Shown one piece after another: positions 6,824-13,834 of a DNA stretch of 25,668 nucleotides; the first letter of the stretch is position 1; every line of letters starts with the position of its first letter. The stretch comes from a virus, in the IMG/VR virus record IMGVR_UViG_3300047175_000270, positions 1-25,668 of that record. The stretch is one strand, 5' to 3'. Under the pieces are notes generated by a model. The model worked only from the letters and a program-made list of their open reading frames with translations, did not search any database and had not been told where the DNA came from. Made by a program: the position numbers and the translations under genes.

Positions 6824-6844
6824 ACACCTCCGCCGCCGGAGGTG
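6808..6844. promoter_or_regulatory. Competing hairpins at the A-B junction
   Basis: GGCGGCGGAGGT (6808-6819) pairs perfectly with ACCTCCGCCGCC (6826-6837). The same middle segment can instead pair with CCGGAGGTG ending at 6844 (8-base stem). The first hairpin covers the stop codon of A; the two are mutually exclusive. There is no T run, so this looks like a translational or attenuator element and not a plain terminator. Confidence 0.45.
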
Positions 6845-6870
6845 ACTGCTACAACACAGAGAGGGTTATC

Positions 6871-7854
6871 ATGACGGATACCGAGTTGGCTACAGCGGCG
6901 GCGGATCACGCCGCGCTGCGACAGCGTGTGCGGGATATCCAGGCTGGGGAGCGGCTGAACCAGAAGCAGCTCGCGACCGAGAGCGGGATCGCTTACGGCA
7001 CGTTCACCAACTGGCTGGGCGGCACCTACGAGGGCGACCTGGATAAATTGGGCGCGCGGGTGCTGACCTGGCTGGAGAGCCGGCCGAAGCGTTCGCGCGT
7101 GCAGGCATCGATGCCGGACGCTCCGGGGTTCACCGAGACGCCGTCGGCCGAGTTGTTCATGACCACGCTGGAGCATGCGCAATACATGCCAGACATGGTT
7201 CTGGTAATCGGCGCGCCGGGCCTGGGCAAGACCATGGCGGCGACCCGCTATCAGAGCCGCAACCCGAATGTGTGGATGGTGACGGCGGAGCCGTGCGGCG
7301 GCTCGGCGCGGTCGCTGCTGGAGTTGATCGCGGGATCCATGGGGTTCGCGACGGCTGGCGTTTCGGCGCCGCGGCTTTCCAGCGAGATCGCGCGCAAGGT
7401 GCGCGGATCGAAGGCGCTGCTGGTGATCGACGAGGCGCAGCATCTGCTGCCGATGGCGCTGGATCAGCTGCGCACGCTGCACGATGCGGCCGGCTGCGGC
7501 GTGGGACTGGTGGGCAACGAGACGATCGTGGCGCGAATTTCCGGTGGCGGGCGCACGCATTTTGCCCAGCTGACCAGCCGCGTGGGCATGCGCATCCAGC
7601 GGCTGCGGCCGATGCCGGCGGATGTTGGCACGCTGCTGGATGCGTGGGGTGTGGAAGACCGCGAGCAGCGCGGCACGCTGAACGCGATCGCGCAGAAGCC
7701 AGGCACGCTGCGGCTGATGACGAAGGCGCTGCGGCTGGCCCACAAGCTGGCGAGTGCCGACGGCAGCGAGCTGCTGCACACGCACATCCAGGCCAGCTGG
7801 GCGCGGCTTTCGAACAATGAGGATTTGGGGCGCGGGAAAGGAGTTGAGGCATGA
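6871..7854 (+). CDS. B: Mu B-type AAA+ ATPase, target-DNA activator
   Basis: This encodes 327 residues. An N-terminal HTH (about 25-65: LNQKQLATESGIAYGTFTNWL) is followed by an AAA+ domain with Walker A GAPGLGKT (114-121) and Walker B LLVIDEAQHL (183-192). This HTH plus ATPase order is that of Mu B, which coats target DNA, delivers it to the transpososome and gives target immunity. The ribosome binding site AGAGG stands 6 bases before the ATG. It follows A after a 47-base gap with competing hairpins and overlaps the next gene by 4 bases. Confidence 0.95.
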   Translation: MTDTELATAAADHAALRQRVRDIQAGERLNQKQLATESGIAYGTFTNWLGGTYEGDLDKLGARVLTWLESRPKRSRVQASMPDAPGFTETPSAELFMTTLEHAQYMPDMVLVIGAPGLGKTMAATRYQSRNPNVWMVTAEPCGGSARSLLELIAGSMGFATAGVSAPRLSSEIARKVRGSKALLVIDEAQHLLPMALDQLRTLHDAAGCGVGLVGNETIVARISGGGRTHFAQLTSRVGMRIQRLRPMPADVGTLLDAWGVEDREQRGTLNAIAQKPGTLRLMTKALRLAHKLASADGSELLHTHIQASWARLSNNEDLGRGKGVEA

Positions 7855-8147
7855 ACCCGCGCATCGAGGAGACGCTGAGCCTGGCGGCGTCGGCGGAAAA
7901 TGAGCTGCTGCTGCGGGCGGCGGATTGCGTGGTGAGCGCGCGGCATCTGAACGATGCGGGATCGCGTGACAGACTGTTCGACGAGGCGGCTTCGCTGCGG
8001 CGGATTGCAGAATTCGTCGGCGCGATCATTCGCAACATGGAGGCGGAACGGGATGCGCAGCGGCCGCGGCTGGCGCGAGAGCAGGGTCTGAGCCGGGCGC
8101 ACCGGGCGCGGTTGCGCAAATTGGTGGTGCTGGGAGGCGGCGCATGA
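7851..8147 (+). CDS. Phage early protein of unknown function, 98 residues
   Basis: The start overlaps the B stop (ATGA) and the end overlaps the next start (ATGA), so it sits firmly in the early operon. The product is alpha-helical throughout, with an acidic N-terminal half and a basic C-terminal half (REQGLSRAHRARLRKLVV). No family was recognised. The position after B is where Mu carries small semi-essential early genes such as kil and gam, but it does not resemble Gam. Confidence 0.6.
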   Translation: MNPRIEETLSLAASAENELLLRAADCVVSARHLNDAGSRDRLFDEAASLRRIAEFVGAIIRNMEAERDAQRPRLAREQGLSRAHRARLRKLVVLGGGA

Positions 8148-9148
8148 GCGCGCATCTGGCGCACGATGCGGAGCGGATGGTTGCGGTGCTGCCGTTGGTG
8201 GAGCGCGCGATCGCCACGCTGCGCGCCGAGCTGGATGCGCTGAGCAAGAGCCTGCATGCCGCACGGATGGCCGCGGGGGAGCTGGCGCCGCCGCCGGAGG
8301 TGCCGTGGAGCCGGGAGCGGCTGAACATGCTCGCCGAGCTGGGCGGCACGATGGGGATGGCGAACCTGCACGGGGCGCTGAACGCGCTGCCGGGCCCGGT
8401 GCTGACGCTGAAATCGGTGCAGCTGCGATGGTGGAGGCTGAAGCGCGAGAAAGGCATCGTGCGCCGCCACGCCGCGATGGGGGAGGCGTGGACGCCCGAG
8501 CGGCTCGCGCTGCTGCAGCGGCGGCCGGCGGGCACGGCGTTGGAGATGGTGCGCGCGGAGCTGAATGCGCTGCCGGGGCCGGCGGTTTCGGCCGGGGCGG
8601 TGCGGCACAAAATGAACCGGCTGGGTTTGCGGACGCCGACGCGGCGGCGAGTCCCGCCGCCGGTGGCGCCAGTTGAAACCACTCTCAACGCGCTTTCGAG
8701 TGAGGCGGCTGTGGTGGAAACGCCGACGGCTGACGTAGCCGAGGCTAAGCAGCCGCCAGCTTCGGTCCCGCTGGCACCCGCGCCGCATCCGTTTGATCGG
8801 CCGCTCCAAGCGTTTGAGCGGCCGCGCGCCATTCCGCGGATGCCGGCCGCCGTGCCGGCACCGCCGCCGAAGGCGATCGTGGCCGATCTGGATCAGATCC
8901 GTGGGTGGCTGCAGCGCAAGGGGCTGACGATCGACCCGAGCGATCTGGATCGGGTGAACAGCTACTGCCTGCGGATTGGCGCGCCGCGGTTCATCCTGGG
9001 CGAGCGCGTGACGGCGGCGAGAGCGGCGGAATGGGGCCGCAAGGCTGGCCTGGGCGACGATCCGCCGCTGTTCGCCATCAACATGAAACGTCGGACGCTG
9101 GGGATGGCGATCTTCATCACGCCGGCACAGCAGGAGACGCTCGCATGA
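8144..9148 (+). CDS. Protein with two Myb/GcrA-like repeats and a C-terminal domain
   Basis: This encodes 334 residues and the family was not recognised. After a coiled N-terminal helix (1-45) come two internal repeats, residues about 55-104 and 116-163. Each begins W-S/T-x-E-R-L-x-x-L, contains LNALPGP and ends in a basic helix with RL. The pattern (Trp, helix, turn, basic helix) is like GcrA or Myb/SANT DNA-binding modules. A long Pro/Ala linker (about 168-240) leads to a compact C-terminal domain (about 245-334). Probably a DNA-binding accessory factor; this is inference from the repeat pattern. Confidence 0.6.
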   Translation: MSAHLAHDAERMVAVLPLVERAIATLRAELDALSKSLHAARMAAGELAPPPEVPWSRERLNMLAELGGTMGMANLHGALNALPGPVLTLKSVQLRWWRLKREKGIVRRHAAMGEAWTPERLALLQRRPAGTALEMVRAELNALPGPAVSAGAVRHKMNRLGLRTPTRRRVPPPVAPVETTLNALSSEAAVVETPTADVAEAKQPPASVPLAPAPHPFDRPLQAFERPRAIPRMPAAVPAPPPKAIVADLDQIRGWLQRKGLTIDPSDLDRVNSYCLRIGAPRFILGERVTAARAAEWGRKAGLGDDPPLFAINMKRRTLGMAIFITPAQQETLA

Positions 9149-9360
9149 AGCTGCGGATCGAGATCGAGATCGACGATAGCGGCACCAGCCAGGAAACCGT
9201 AGTGCAGGCGATCGGCGCGCTGGCGCGGTATGTGAACGGCATCAGCGCACTGAACTACGTGCCATCCAGCGTGCCGCTGTTCACCGGGCCTGAGGGCAAG
9301 ATGGTCGGCCGCGCCTACGTGGAACACGACGCGCGCGCGGTGACCGAGGGGCCGGGCTGA
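9145..9360 (+). CDS. Small phage protein, 71 residues, unknown
   Basis: It begins with ATG overlapping the previous stop (ATGA). The product starts with alternating charged and hydrophobic residues (KLRIEIEIDDSG), suggesting a beta strand, followed by a helix. The frame is open further upstream, but that part is an antiphase reading of the preceding gene. No family was recognised. It overlaps the next gene by one base (TGATG). Confidence 0.55.
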   Translation: MKLRIEIEIDDSGTSQETVVQAIGALARYVNGISALNYVPSSVPLFTGPEGKMVGRAYVEHDARAVTEGPG

Positions 9361-9680
9361 TGTCGCGACGGTTTTCAAGCCGGCATCTGCCGCTGGTGGA
9401 ACCGAAGCCTGGGCACGAGATTTACCCGGCGCTGGCGACGGCACCGGGCTTCGTGCTGCGCAACCTATCCGCGCTGAATTACAGCCTGCACCACACGGTG
9501 TGGCAATATTGCGATCACGGCATGCGGCTGCGCGACATGCTGCGGCCGGGCTTTTTGAACCCGCATTCACGCGAGATTGCGACGGGCGATGCGCTGCTGG
9601 CGATCGCCGCCGATCGCACCGTGTGGCTGGCGGTGAAGCGGCTTCCCAACAGCGGGGTGACACTGACATGGGCGCGATAA
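9360..9680 (+). CDS. Phage protein of unknown function, 106 residues
   Basis: It starts at the ATG that shares a base with the previous stop. The product has no signal peptide or membrane segment; the middle is rich in aromatic and histidine residues (LNYSLHHTVWQYCDHG). No family was recognised. The next small gene begins inside its 3' end. Confidence 0.55.
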   Translation: MSRRFSSRHLPLVEPKPGHEIYPALATAPGFVLRNLSALNYSLHHTVWQYCDHGMRLRDMLRPGFLNPHSREIATGDALLAIAADRTVWLAVKRLPNSGVTLTWAR

Positions 9681-9766
9681 CCATGCTGGCGGCGGTGCTG
9701 ATTTTCGCCGCGGGCGCCATCTTTGGTGCGTTTGCCGCGGCGCTGGCCCGCGCGGGGCGCGACTGA
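9668..9766 (+). CDS. 32-residue single-pass membrane peptide
   Basis: ATG at 9668 lies within the end of the preceding gene, in another frame. The product is almost entirely one hydrophobic helix (residues about 4-26) with a basic C-terminal end (ARAGRD). The stop shares a base with the next start (TGATGG), which supports real translation. Early-region membrane peptides in phages can be toxic or Kil-like, or alter the membrane; function here is not known. Confidence 0.45.
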   Translation: MGAITMLAAVLIFAAGAIFGAFAAALARAGRD

Positions 9767-10194
9767 TGGCGCATTCGGTGGAAAAAACCGGGCTGATCCG
9801 CAAGCTGCACGTGGCGCAGCGGCAGATGGCGCTGACCGATGACAGCTATCGCGCGATCCTGAAGCGGATCACCGGCAAGGATAGTTCGCGGGTGATGACG
9901 GTGGCCGAGCTGGACGCGGTGATGCGCGAGTTCAAACGGCTGGGCTTCGCCGCGAAGCCGAAGGTGGTGATCAGCGACAAGCTGCACGTGCGCAAGGTTT
10001 TCGCGATCTGGAAGGATATGGCGCCGCTGCTGCGCGATCCCTCCCGCACCGCGCTGCGCAGTTTCGTGAAGCGGCAGACCGGCGTGGATGACCCGAATTT
10101 TCTGGATGTGGCGCAGGCCGGGAAAGTGACGGAGGCGCTGAAGGCGTGGAGCAAGCGCGAGCGGGCGAAGCAGATGGAGGCGGCGGATGGTTAA
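9766..10194 (+). CDS. gemA: GemA-like regulatory protein (Mu gp16, DUF1018)
   Basis: This encodes 142 residues. The N-terminus (LIRKLHVAQRQMALTDDSYR, then ITGKDSSRVMTVAEL and MREFKRLGF) is the typical start of the Mu gp16/GemA family. In Mu, GemA affects host gene expression and DNA topology. Residues about 65-130 form a second helical part (VRKVFAIWKDMAPLLRDPS). It stands in the expected early position and overlaps the next start by 8 bases. Confidence 0.85.
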   Translation: MAHSVEKTGLIRKLHVAQRQMALTDDSYRAILKRITGKDSSRVMTVAELDAVMREFKRLGFAAKPKVVISDKLHVRKVFAIWKDMAPLLRDPSRTALRSFVKRQTGVDDPNFLDVAQAGKVTEALKAWSKRERAKQMEAADG

Positions 10195-10465
10195 GATCAC
10201 CGCGCGGCGCCGCTCGCCCGCGATCTTCGGCGGGCTGACTGACCGGGATTTCGTGGCGACGCTGCCGCGCAAGATCTTCGTGGCTGATGGCAAGAATTTG
10301 CGGGTGACCTCGCGCGAAGCGGCGGTGATCGCGCAGGCGGGCCGGCTGCAGCGCCAGGGCCTGATCAGCATGAAGCCAGATGCGGCGAGCAAAGGCGGCG
10401 CGGGCTATTTCTGCGACCTGGCGCTGACGCAGTTGGGGCGCACCATTTTCGGGGTGCGGGCATGA
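10187..10465 (+). CDS. Phage protein of unknown function, 92 residues
   Basis: This is a small basic protein with a winged-helix-like C-terminal half (REAAVIAQAGRLQRQGLISM, then a strand and LTQLGRTIF). That layout suggests nucleic-acid binding, but no family was recognised. It overlaps GemA by 8 bases and the next gene by 4 bases. Confidence 0.55.
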   Translation: MVKITARRRSPAIFGGLTDRDFVATLPRKIFVADGKNLRVTSREAAVIAQAGRLQRQGLISMKPDAASKGGAGYFCDLALTQLGRTIFGVRA

Positions 10466-10695
10466 GTGCGATCGCGATCGTGCACGAGGTGGCGACGGCG
10501 CACGGGCTGCCGGACAGCGCGATTTATGGCTACTCGCGGCGGGCGCCGGTGGTGCGGGCGCGCGACGAGGCTTCGTGGCGGGTGCGGCGGGAGATGGGCT
10601 GGAGCCTGCCGAAAATTGGCAGGCTGCTGCGCCGCGATCATACGACCGTGCTGGTGGCGATCCGGCGGCACCAGGCCCGCGTGGACGCGCCATGA
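10462..10695 (+). CDS. Stand-alone DnaA domain IV-like protein
   Basis: This encodes 77 residues that cover only the DNA-binding domain IV of DnaA. Visible are R-APVVRARDEASWRVRREMG (26-46), SLPKIGRLL (48-56) and the signature RRDHTTVLVAIRRH (57-70), close to the GRDHTTV DnaA signature. There is no ATPase part. Such proteins could occupy DnaA boxes and interfere with host replication initiation or recruit host replication proteins during replicative transposition. The fold call is strong; the role is inference. Confidence 0.85.
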   Translation: MSAIAIVHEVATAHGLPDSAIYGYSRRAPVVRARDEASWRVRREMGWSLPKIGRLLRRDHTTVLVAIRRHQARVDAP

Positions 10696-10955
10696 CCAGC
10701 GACCTGGCGCTGCAAATCCTGAGCGATACGCGGGCAGCCGGCGATATGCTGCTGCATGTGCGGCTGACAGCTGCGCATGACAGCTTCGAACGCAATTGCG
10801 CCAGCGCAAGCCTGTTCCTGTCGGCGACCAAGATCCACGCGCGGGATTTCGGCGCCAGGCGCGGGCGTCTGGTGAGCGCGGAGGAGCTGCTGGTGGCCGC
10901 CGGCGAGCTGGCGGCGCATTTTGCCGAGCTGATGGCGGCGGAAGACCAGCGATGA
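10692..10955 (+). CDS. Small helical phage protein, 87 residues, unknown
   Basis: It starts at an ATG overlapping the previous stop by 4 bases. The product appears all-helical with alternating Ala/Leu and charged residues. No family was recognised. It overlaps the next start by 4 bases, continuing the coupled chain. Confidence 0.55.
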   Translation: MTSDLALQILSDTRAAGDMLLHVRLTAAHDSFERNCASASLFLSATKIHARDFGARRGRLVSAEELLVAAGELAAHFAELMAAEDQR

Positions 10956-11218
10956 CGCGCGCGCCGGCTGCTCCCGACGCTGTTGCCGAGCTAAGATTTT
11001 TGAAGCGGCTGCCGCTGACGATCTATCGGCCGATCCGGGCGGCGTATCTGACGCCGGCGACGGTCGCGGAAGACGCGATGATCGCGCGCATGATCAAATT
11101 GGGCGTGGTGGATCAGGTGCCGGCCGCGTTCGAATGCCGGATGGGCACCTTCGCGTGCGTTCGCCTGACGGCGCTGGGCGCGATGACGCTGCGGCGGCTG
11201 GAGTGCGGCGGCCGGTGA
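10952..11218 (+). CDS. Small phage protein, possibly winged-helix, 88 residues
   Basis: ATG overlaps the previous stop. Residues about 20-88 (LTIYRPIRAAYLTPATVAED, AMIARMIKLGVVDQV, then a strand and ALGAMTLRRL) suggest helix-helix-wing. No family was recognised. It is followed by the Mor-like gene, which begins with GTG inside its stop (GTGA). Confidence 0.55.
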   Translation: MTRAPAAPDAVAELRFLKRLPLTIYRPIRAAYLTPATVAEDAMIARMIKLGVVDQVPAAFECRMGTFACVRLTALGAMTLRRLECGGR

Positions 11219-11604
11219 ACGACGCCGCTGCCATCCCCGCGCCGGCGGAATTCGCGGAGCTTGCCGAGGTGGTGGGCGATGCGGGTTTACTCGCGCTGGT
11301 GGAGGCGTATGGCGGCACGCGCATCAACGTGGGCATGCAGCCCTCGGCCGGCATGATCGACCTGCTGGGCGACGAGGCGGCGGGCGCACTGAGCCGAGTG
11401 TATGGCGGCACGAAGCTGACGATCCCGCTGGCCAAGCGCTGGCGGGTGCTGATCTATCTCAGCCGCGGGCTTTCGGCGGACGCCATTGCGCGCCGGCTGA
11501 ACGTGGGGATAGACACCGTGTGGCGCACGAAACGACTGGCGCGGGAACGCGCCGCGCGCGGCGGCCAGGCGGCGCAAATCCAGCAGATGCGGCTGCCGCT
11601 GTAA
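11215..11604 (+). CDS. Mor/C-like late transcription activator
   Basis: This encodes 129 residues from a GTG that overlaps the preceding stop. The core LGDEAAGALSRVYGGTKLTIPLAKRW (residues about 51-76) plus an HTH (GLSADAIARRLNVGIDTVWRTKRL, 85-108) follows the Mor family layout, in which a dimerisation part ends in a G-G-x-x-I-P strand before the HTH. A second copy of the strand motif, AYGGTRINVG, occurs at 31-40. In Mu, Mor and C switch on middle and late genes. Here a single such protein lies directly before a candidate late promoter and the lysis genes, the position expected for the late activator. Confidence 0.75.
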   Translation: MNDAAAIPAPAEFAELAEVVGDAGLLALVEAYGGTRINVGMQPSAGMIDLLGDEAAGALSRVYGGTKLTIPLAKRWRVLIYLSRGLSADAIARRLNVGIDTVWRTKRLARERAARGGQAAQIQQMRLPL

Positions 11605-11619
11605 GCAGCGGCGCGGTGT

Positions 11620-11635
11620 GCAGTTGCTAGGGTAA
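11620..11635 (+). promoter_or_regulatory. Candidate late promoter (Plys equivalent)
   Basis: GCAGTTGCTAGGGTAA stands 33 bases before the lysozyme-like gene. TGCTAGGGT has the form of an extended -10 box. GCAnnTGC forms a small dyad overlapping it. An almost identical element, GCACCTGCTAGGGTAA, stands 35 bases before gene I. No good -35 box is visible, consistent with activator dependence. Confidence 0.6.
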
Positions 11636-11668
11636 TCAGCCCGCGGTTGTGCACGCCATACAGGGTCT

Positions 11669-12160
11669 ATGGCGATCAAGACACCGATCCTGGACCAGCT
11701 GCGCAGCCGTGTCATTATTCCGGCGCTGACGGCGATCAATCTGGACGGTGGGGCGGCCCGTAATCTGCTGCTGGGCACGGCGGCTCAGGAAACCGGCGGC
11801 GCCTATCTTGCGCAATATCCGTCCGGGCCGGCTCTGAGCTTCTGGCAGATCGAGCCGGGCACGGCGGTGGACGTGGTGCGCCAGGTGAGTGAGCGCTCCA
11901 TGATCCGGTGGACGTTGCTGCAGAAGCTGTTGGCGCCTAATCCTGGGCCGCTGAGCCAGATCGCCACTAACCTGATCTATGCCGCGGCTCTGTGCCGGTT
12001 GAAGTATTGGCTGGTGGAAGAGGCGCTGCCGGCGGCGGATGATATGCCCGCACTCGGCGCCTACTGGAAGAAATACTACAACACCGATGCAGGCGCCGGC
12101 ACGGTGGAGGAATTCGTGCAGAATTTCGAAACGCGGATTGGTGCGCCCCCCGATGCATGA
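11669..12160 (+). CDS. Lysozyme-like phage protein, probable endolysin
   Basis: This encodes 163 residues with no signal peptide. NLLLGTAAQETGGAYL with a Glu at the end of a helix (Glu41), then GPALSFWQIEPGT, gives the arrangement seen in lysozyme/lytic-transglycosylase-like phage proteins (catalytic Glu after helix, then a G-x-x-Q-x-E/M strand). Residues about 100-150 are helical (LKYWLVEEALP, LGAYWKKYYNT). It is the first gene after the candidate late promoter, where Mu carries its lysis gene. No experimental family name could be matched; the fold is inferred. Confidence 0.6.
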   Translation: MAIKTPILDQLRSRVIIPALTAINLDGGAARNLLLGTAAQETGGAYLAQYPSGPALSFWQIEPGTAVDVVRQVSERSMIRWTLLQKLLAPNPGPLSQIATNLIYAAALCRLKYWLVEEALPAADDMPALGAYWKKYYNTDAGAGTVEEFVQNFETRIGAPPDA

Positions 12161-12177
12161 TGTTTGGAGCGCCGTCG

Positions 12178-13134
12178 ATGCGGGCTGATATGCTGCACGT
12201 TGTCACCGCGATCTATAACCCAATCCGCTGGAAGACGCGGATAGACCATTACAATCGCTTTCGCGCGCAGATGCTCGCCGCCGGCGTGAAGCTGCATGTG
12301 GTGGAATGCGCGCTGGGCAGTCGGCCGTTCGAGCTGAGCGGCGACGCGGCGGTGACCTACACCGGCGTGCGGGCCGATACCCTCGCCTGGAACAAAGAAA
12401 ACCTGATCAACCTGGGCTTGCGCGGGCTGCCTGACGACGCCCGCTACGTTGCTTGGGTGGATGCCGACGTGGAGTTCCGTAACCCGAACTGGGCCGCGGA
12501 GACCGTGCATTCGCTGCAGCAATACGCCGTCGTGCAGCCGTGGAGCGAAACGCTGGATTTGGGCCCAGCCGGCGAGCCGATGCAGCAAAACGGCGCGCAT
12601 GTGCAGATGGGCTTCGCGAAGGCGTGGCGCAGCGAGGGCGCGGTGCGCGCCTATAAGACCGGCACCGCGCACGACGCCTACTCTTATCCGCATCCCGGCT
12701 ACGCTTGGGCGATCCGACGCGACGTGCTGAACAATATCGGCGGATTGATCGAGGCGTCTGGCCTCGGCGCGGGCGACCATCAGATGGCGATGGCGTTCAT
12801 CGGCAACATCAACGCCGGCGCCATTCACGGGCAGACGAGCGCCAGCTATCAGGCCGTGGTGCGCGCCTGGTGCGAGCGCGCGTTCAAATACGTGCAGGGC
12901 AATCTTGGCTTTGTGCAGGGCACCGTTGAGCACTGGTACCATGGCGAGAAGGCCAAGCGGCACTACCAGGGCCGCTGGGACATCCTGATCCGGCACGGCT
13001 TCGATCCGGTCACCGATATCAAGCGCAACCTGCATGGCGTGATCGAGCTGGCTGGCAACAAGCCCGCGATGGAGCGGGACTTCGACACCTATTTCCGCCA
13101 GCGCGACGAAGACGCCAACACCCGTGGCTGGTAA
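12178..13134 (+). CDS. Glycosyltransferase-like protein (GT-A fold), cargo gene
   Basis: This encodes 318 residues from ATG 12178, which has GGAG 8 bases upstream; in-frame ATGs at 12157 and 12160 lack such a site. LHVVTAIYNP at the N-terminus is the first strand of a GT-A fold. WVDADVEF (DAD at about residues 95-97) is the metal- and nucleotide-sugar-binding DxD motif. HPGYAWAIRRDVLNNIGG followed by GLGAGDHQMAM looks like the acceptor/catalytic segment. No membrane segment is present. It is not part of the Mu core set; it may modify phage DNA, virion or host surface sugars. Confidence 0.75.
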   Translation: MRADMLHVVTAIYNPIRWKTRIDHYNRFRAQMLAAGVKLHVVECALGSRPFELSGDAAVTYTGVRADTLAWNKENLINLGLRGLPDDARYVAWVDADVEFRNPNWAAETVHSLQQYAVVQPWSETLDLGPAGEPMQQNGAHVQMGFAKAWRSEGAVRAYKTGTAHDAYSYPHPGYAWAIRRDVLNNIGGLIEASGLGAGDHQMAMAFIGNINAGAIHGQTSASYQAVVRAWCERAFKYVQGNLGFVQGTVEHWYHGEKAKRHYQGRWDILIRHGFDPVTDIKRNLHGVIELAGNKPAMERDFDTYFRQRDEDANTRGW

Positions 13135-13151
13135 AAAGGGAGGCTGCATCT

Positions 13152-13811
13152 GTGTCTGATGTGATCGAAACGGCGGTCGAGACGAAAGCCAAGAGCTTTC
13201 TGGTCTCGAAGACTTTCTGGGCCAACGTGATCGTGACGCCGGCAGGCGTCTGGCTCGCCTCGCACAATTTCGTCCTGGATGCGCAGACCCAGGCGGAGCT
13301 GGTGATGACGGGCATCGGGTTCATGAACCTGGTGCTGCGCAAGCTGACGACGCAGCCAGTTTCGTTGAGCCTGCCGGCCAAGAGCCCTGCGGCCGGCGTG
13401 ACGGCGCCGGTGAGCAAGACGCTGGGCATCGTGCTGGCGTTCTGCCTGCTGGGCGGCGGCCTGTCGGGGTGCGCAGGCACCACGCCGCAGGATCAGCTGA
13501 ATGCGGTGGAGGCCGGCTATACGATCTCCACAGCGCTAGGGAACGCCTATATCGCGCTGCCGACGTGCGGCACGCCGGGGGTGACCAAGGTGTGCAGCCA
13601 GCCGGCGACGGTGAGTGAAATTCAGCGTTTGGAGGCGGTGATCCCGACCGATCTCGCCGCCTTGCAGGTGGCGATTACCGCGAACGCGGCCACCAGCAGC
13701 TTCTTTGCAAAGCTGACCGCCGATGTGGGTGCGCTGGCGGTGATCGTGGCCACGCTGCCGACCGCGGGACCGAGTGCCGCGCCGGCTGCAGCGCCCGCTA
13801 CCGCCTCCTGA
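13152..13811 (+). CDS. Holin-like segment joined to a lipoprotein-like domain
   Basis: This encodes 219 residues from GTG, with GGGAGG upstream. Residues 15-65 (SFLVSKTFWANVIVTPAGVW, then a GIGFMNLVLRKLT segment) resemble small phage holin-type membrane proteins. Residues 87-107 form a second, lipoprotein-type signal: SKT, hydrophobic stretch and lipobox LSGC (Cys107). The remainder (108-219) is an Ala/Thr-rich, probably periplasmic domain with two further cysteines. An in-frame GTG at 13410 would yield the lipoprotein alone. Probably part of the lysis set, for example holin plus outer-membrane spanin subunit; the fusion is unusual. Confidence 0.6.
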   Translation: MSDVIETAVETKAKSFLVSKTFWANVIVTPAGVWLASHNFVLDAQTQAELVMTGIGFMNLVLRKLTTQPVSLSLPAKSPAAGVTAPVSKTLGIVLAFCLLGGGLSGCAGTTPQDQLNAVEAGYTISTALGNAYIALPTCGTPGVTKVCSQPATVSEIQRLEAVIPTDLAALQVAITANAATSSFFAKLTADVGALAVIVATLPTAGPSAAPAAAPATAS

Positions 13812-13834
13812 GCGGCGTGTGAACGGCCGAGCGC

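Noticed and set aside
7851-8147. Gam-like nuclease inhibitor at the Mu position
   Set aside because: Size and sequence pattern do not fit Gam; no other early gene in the window fits either.
7157-8809. Long open frame on the minus strand (550 codons)
   Set aside because: It lies antisense to B and following genes, is very rich in Arg, Pro and His, and reflects high GC in third positions. The same applies to long minus frames at 4871-5998, 6550-7785, 8962-10392, 12076-13149, 14606-15730, 16601-18208 and 17835-19796.
13536-13552. GCGCTAGGGAACGCC, a look-alike of the late promoter motif
   Set aside because: It lies inside the lipoprotein gene, lacks the TGC and GTAA parts, and no gene starts at a suitable distance.
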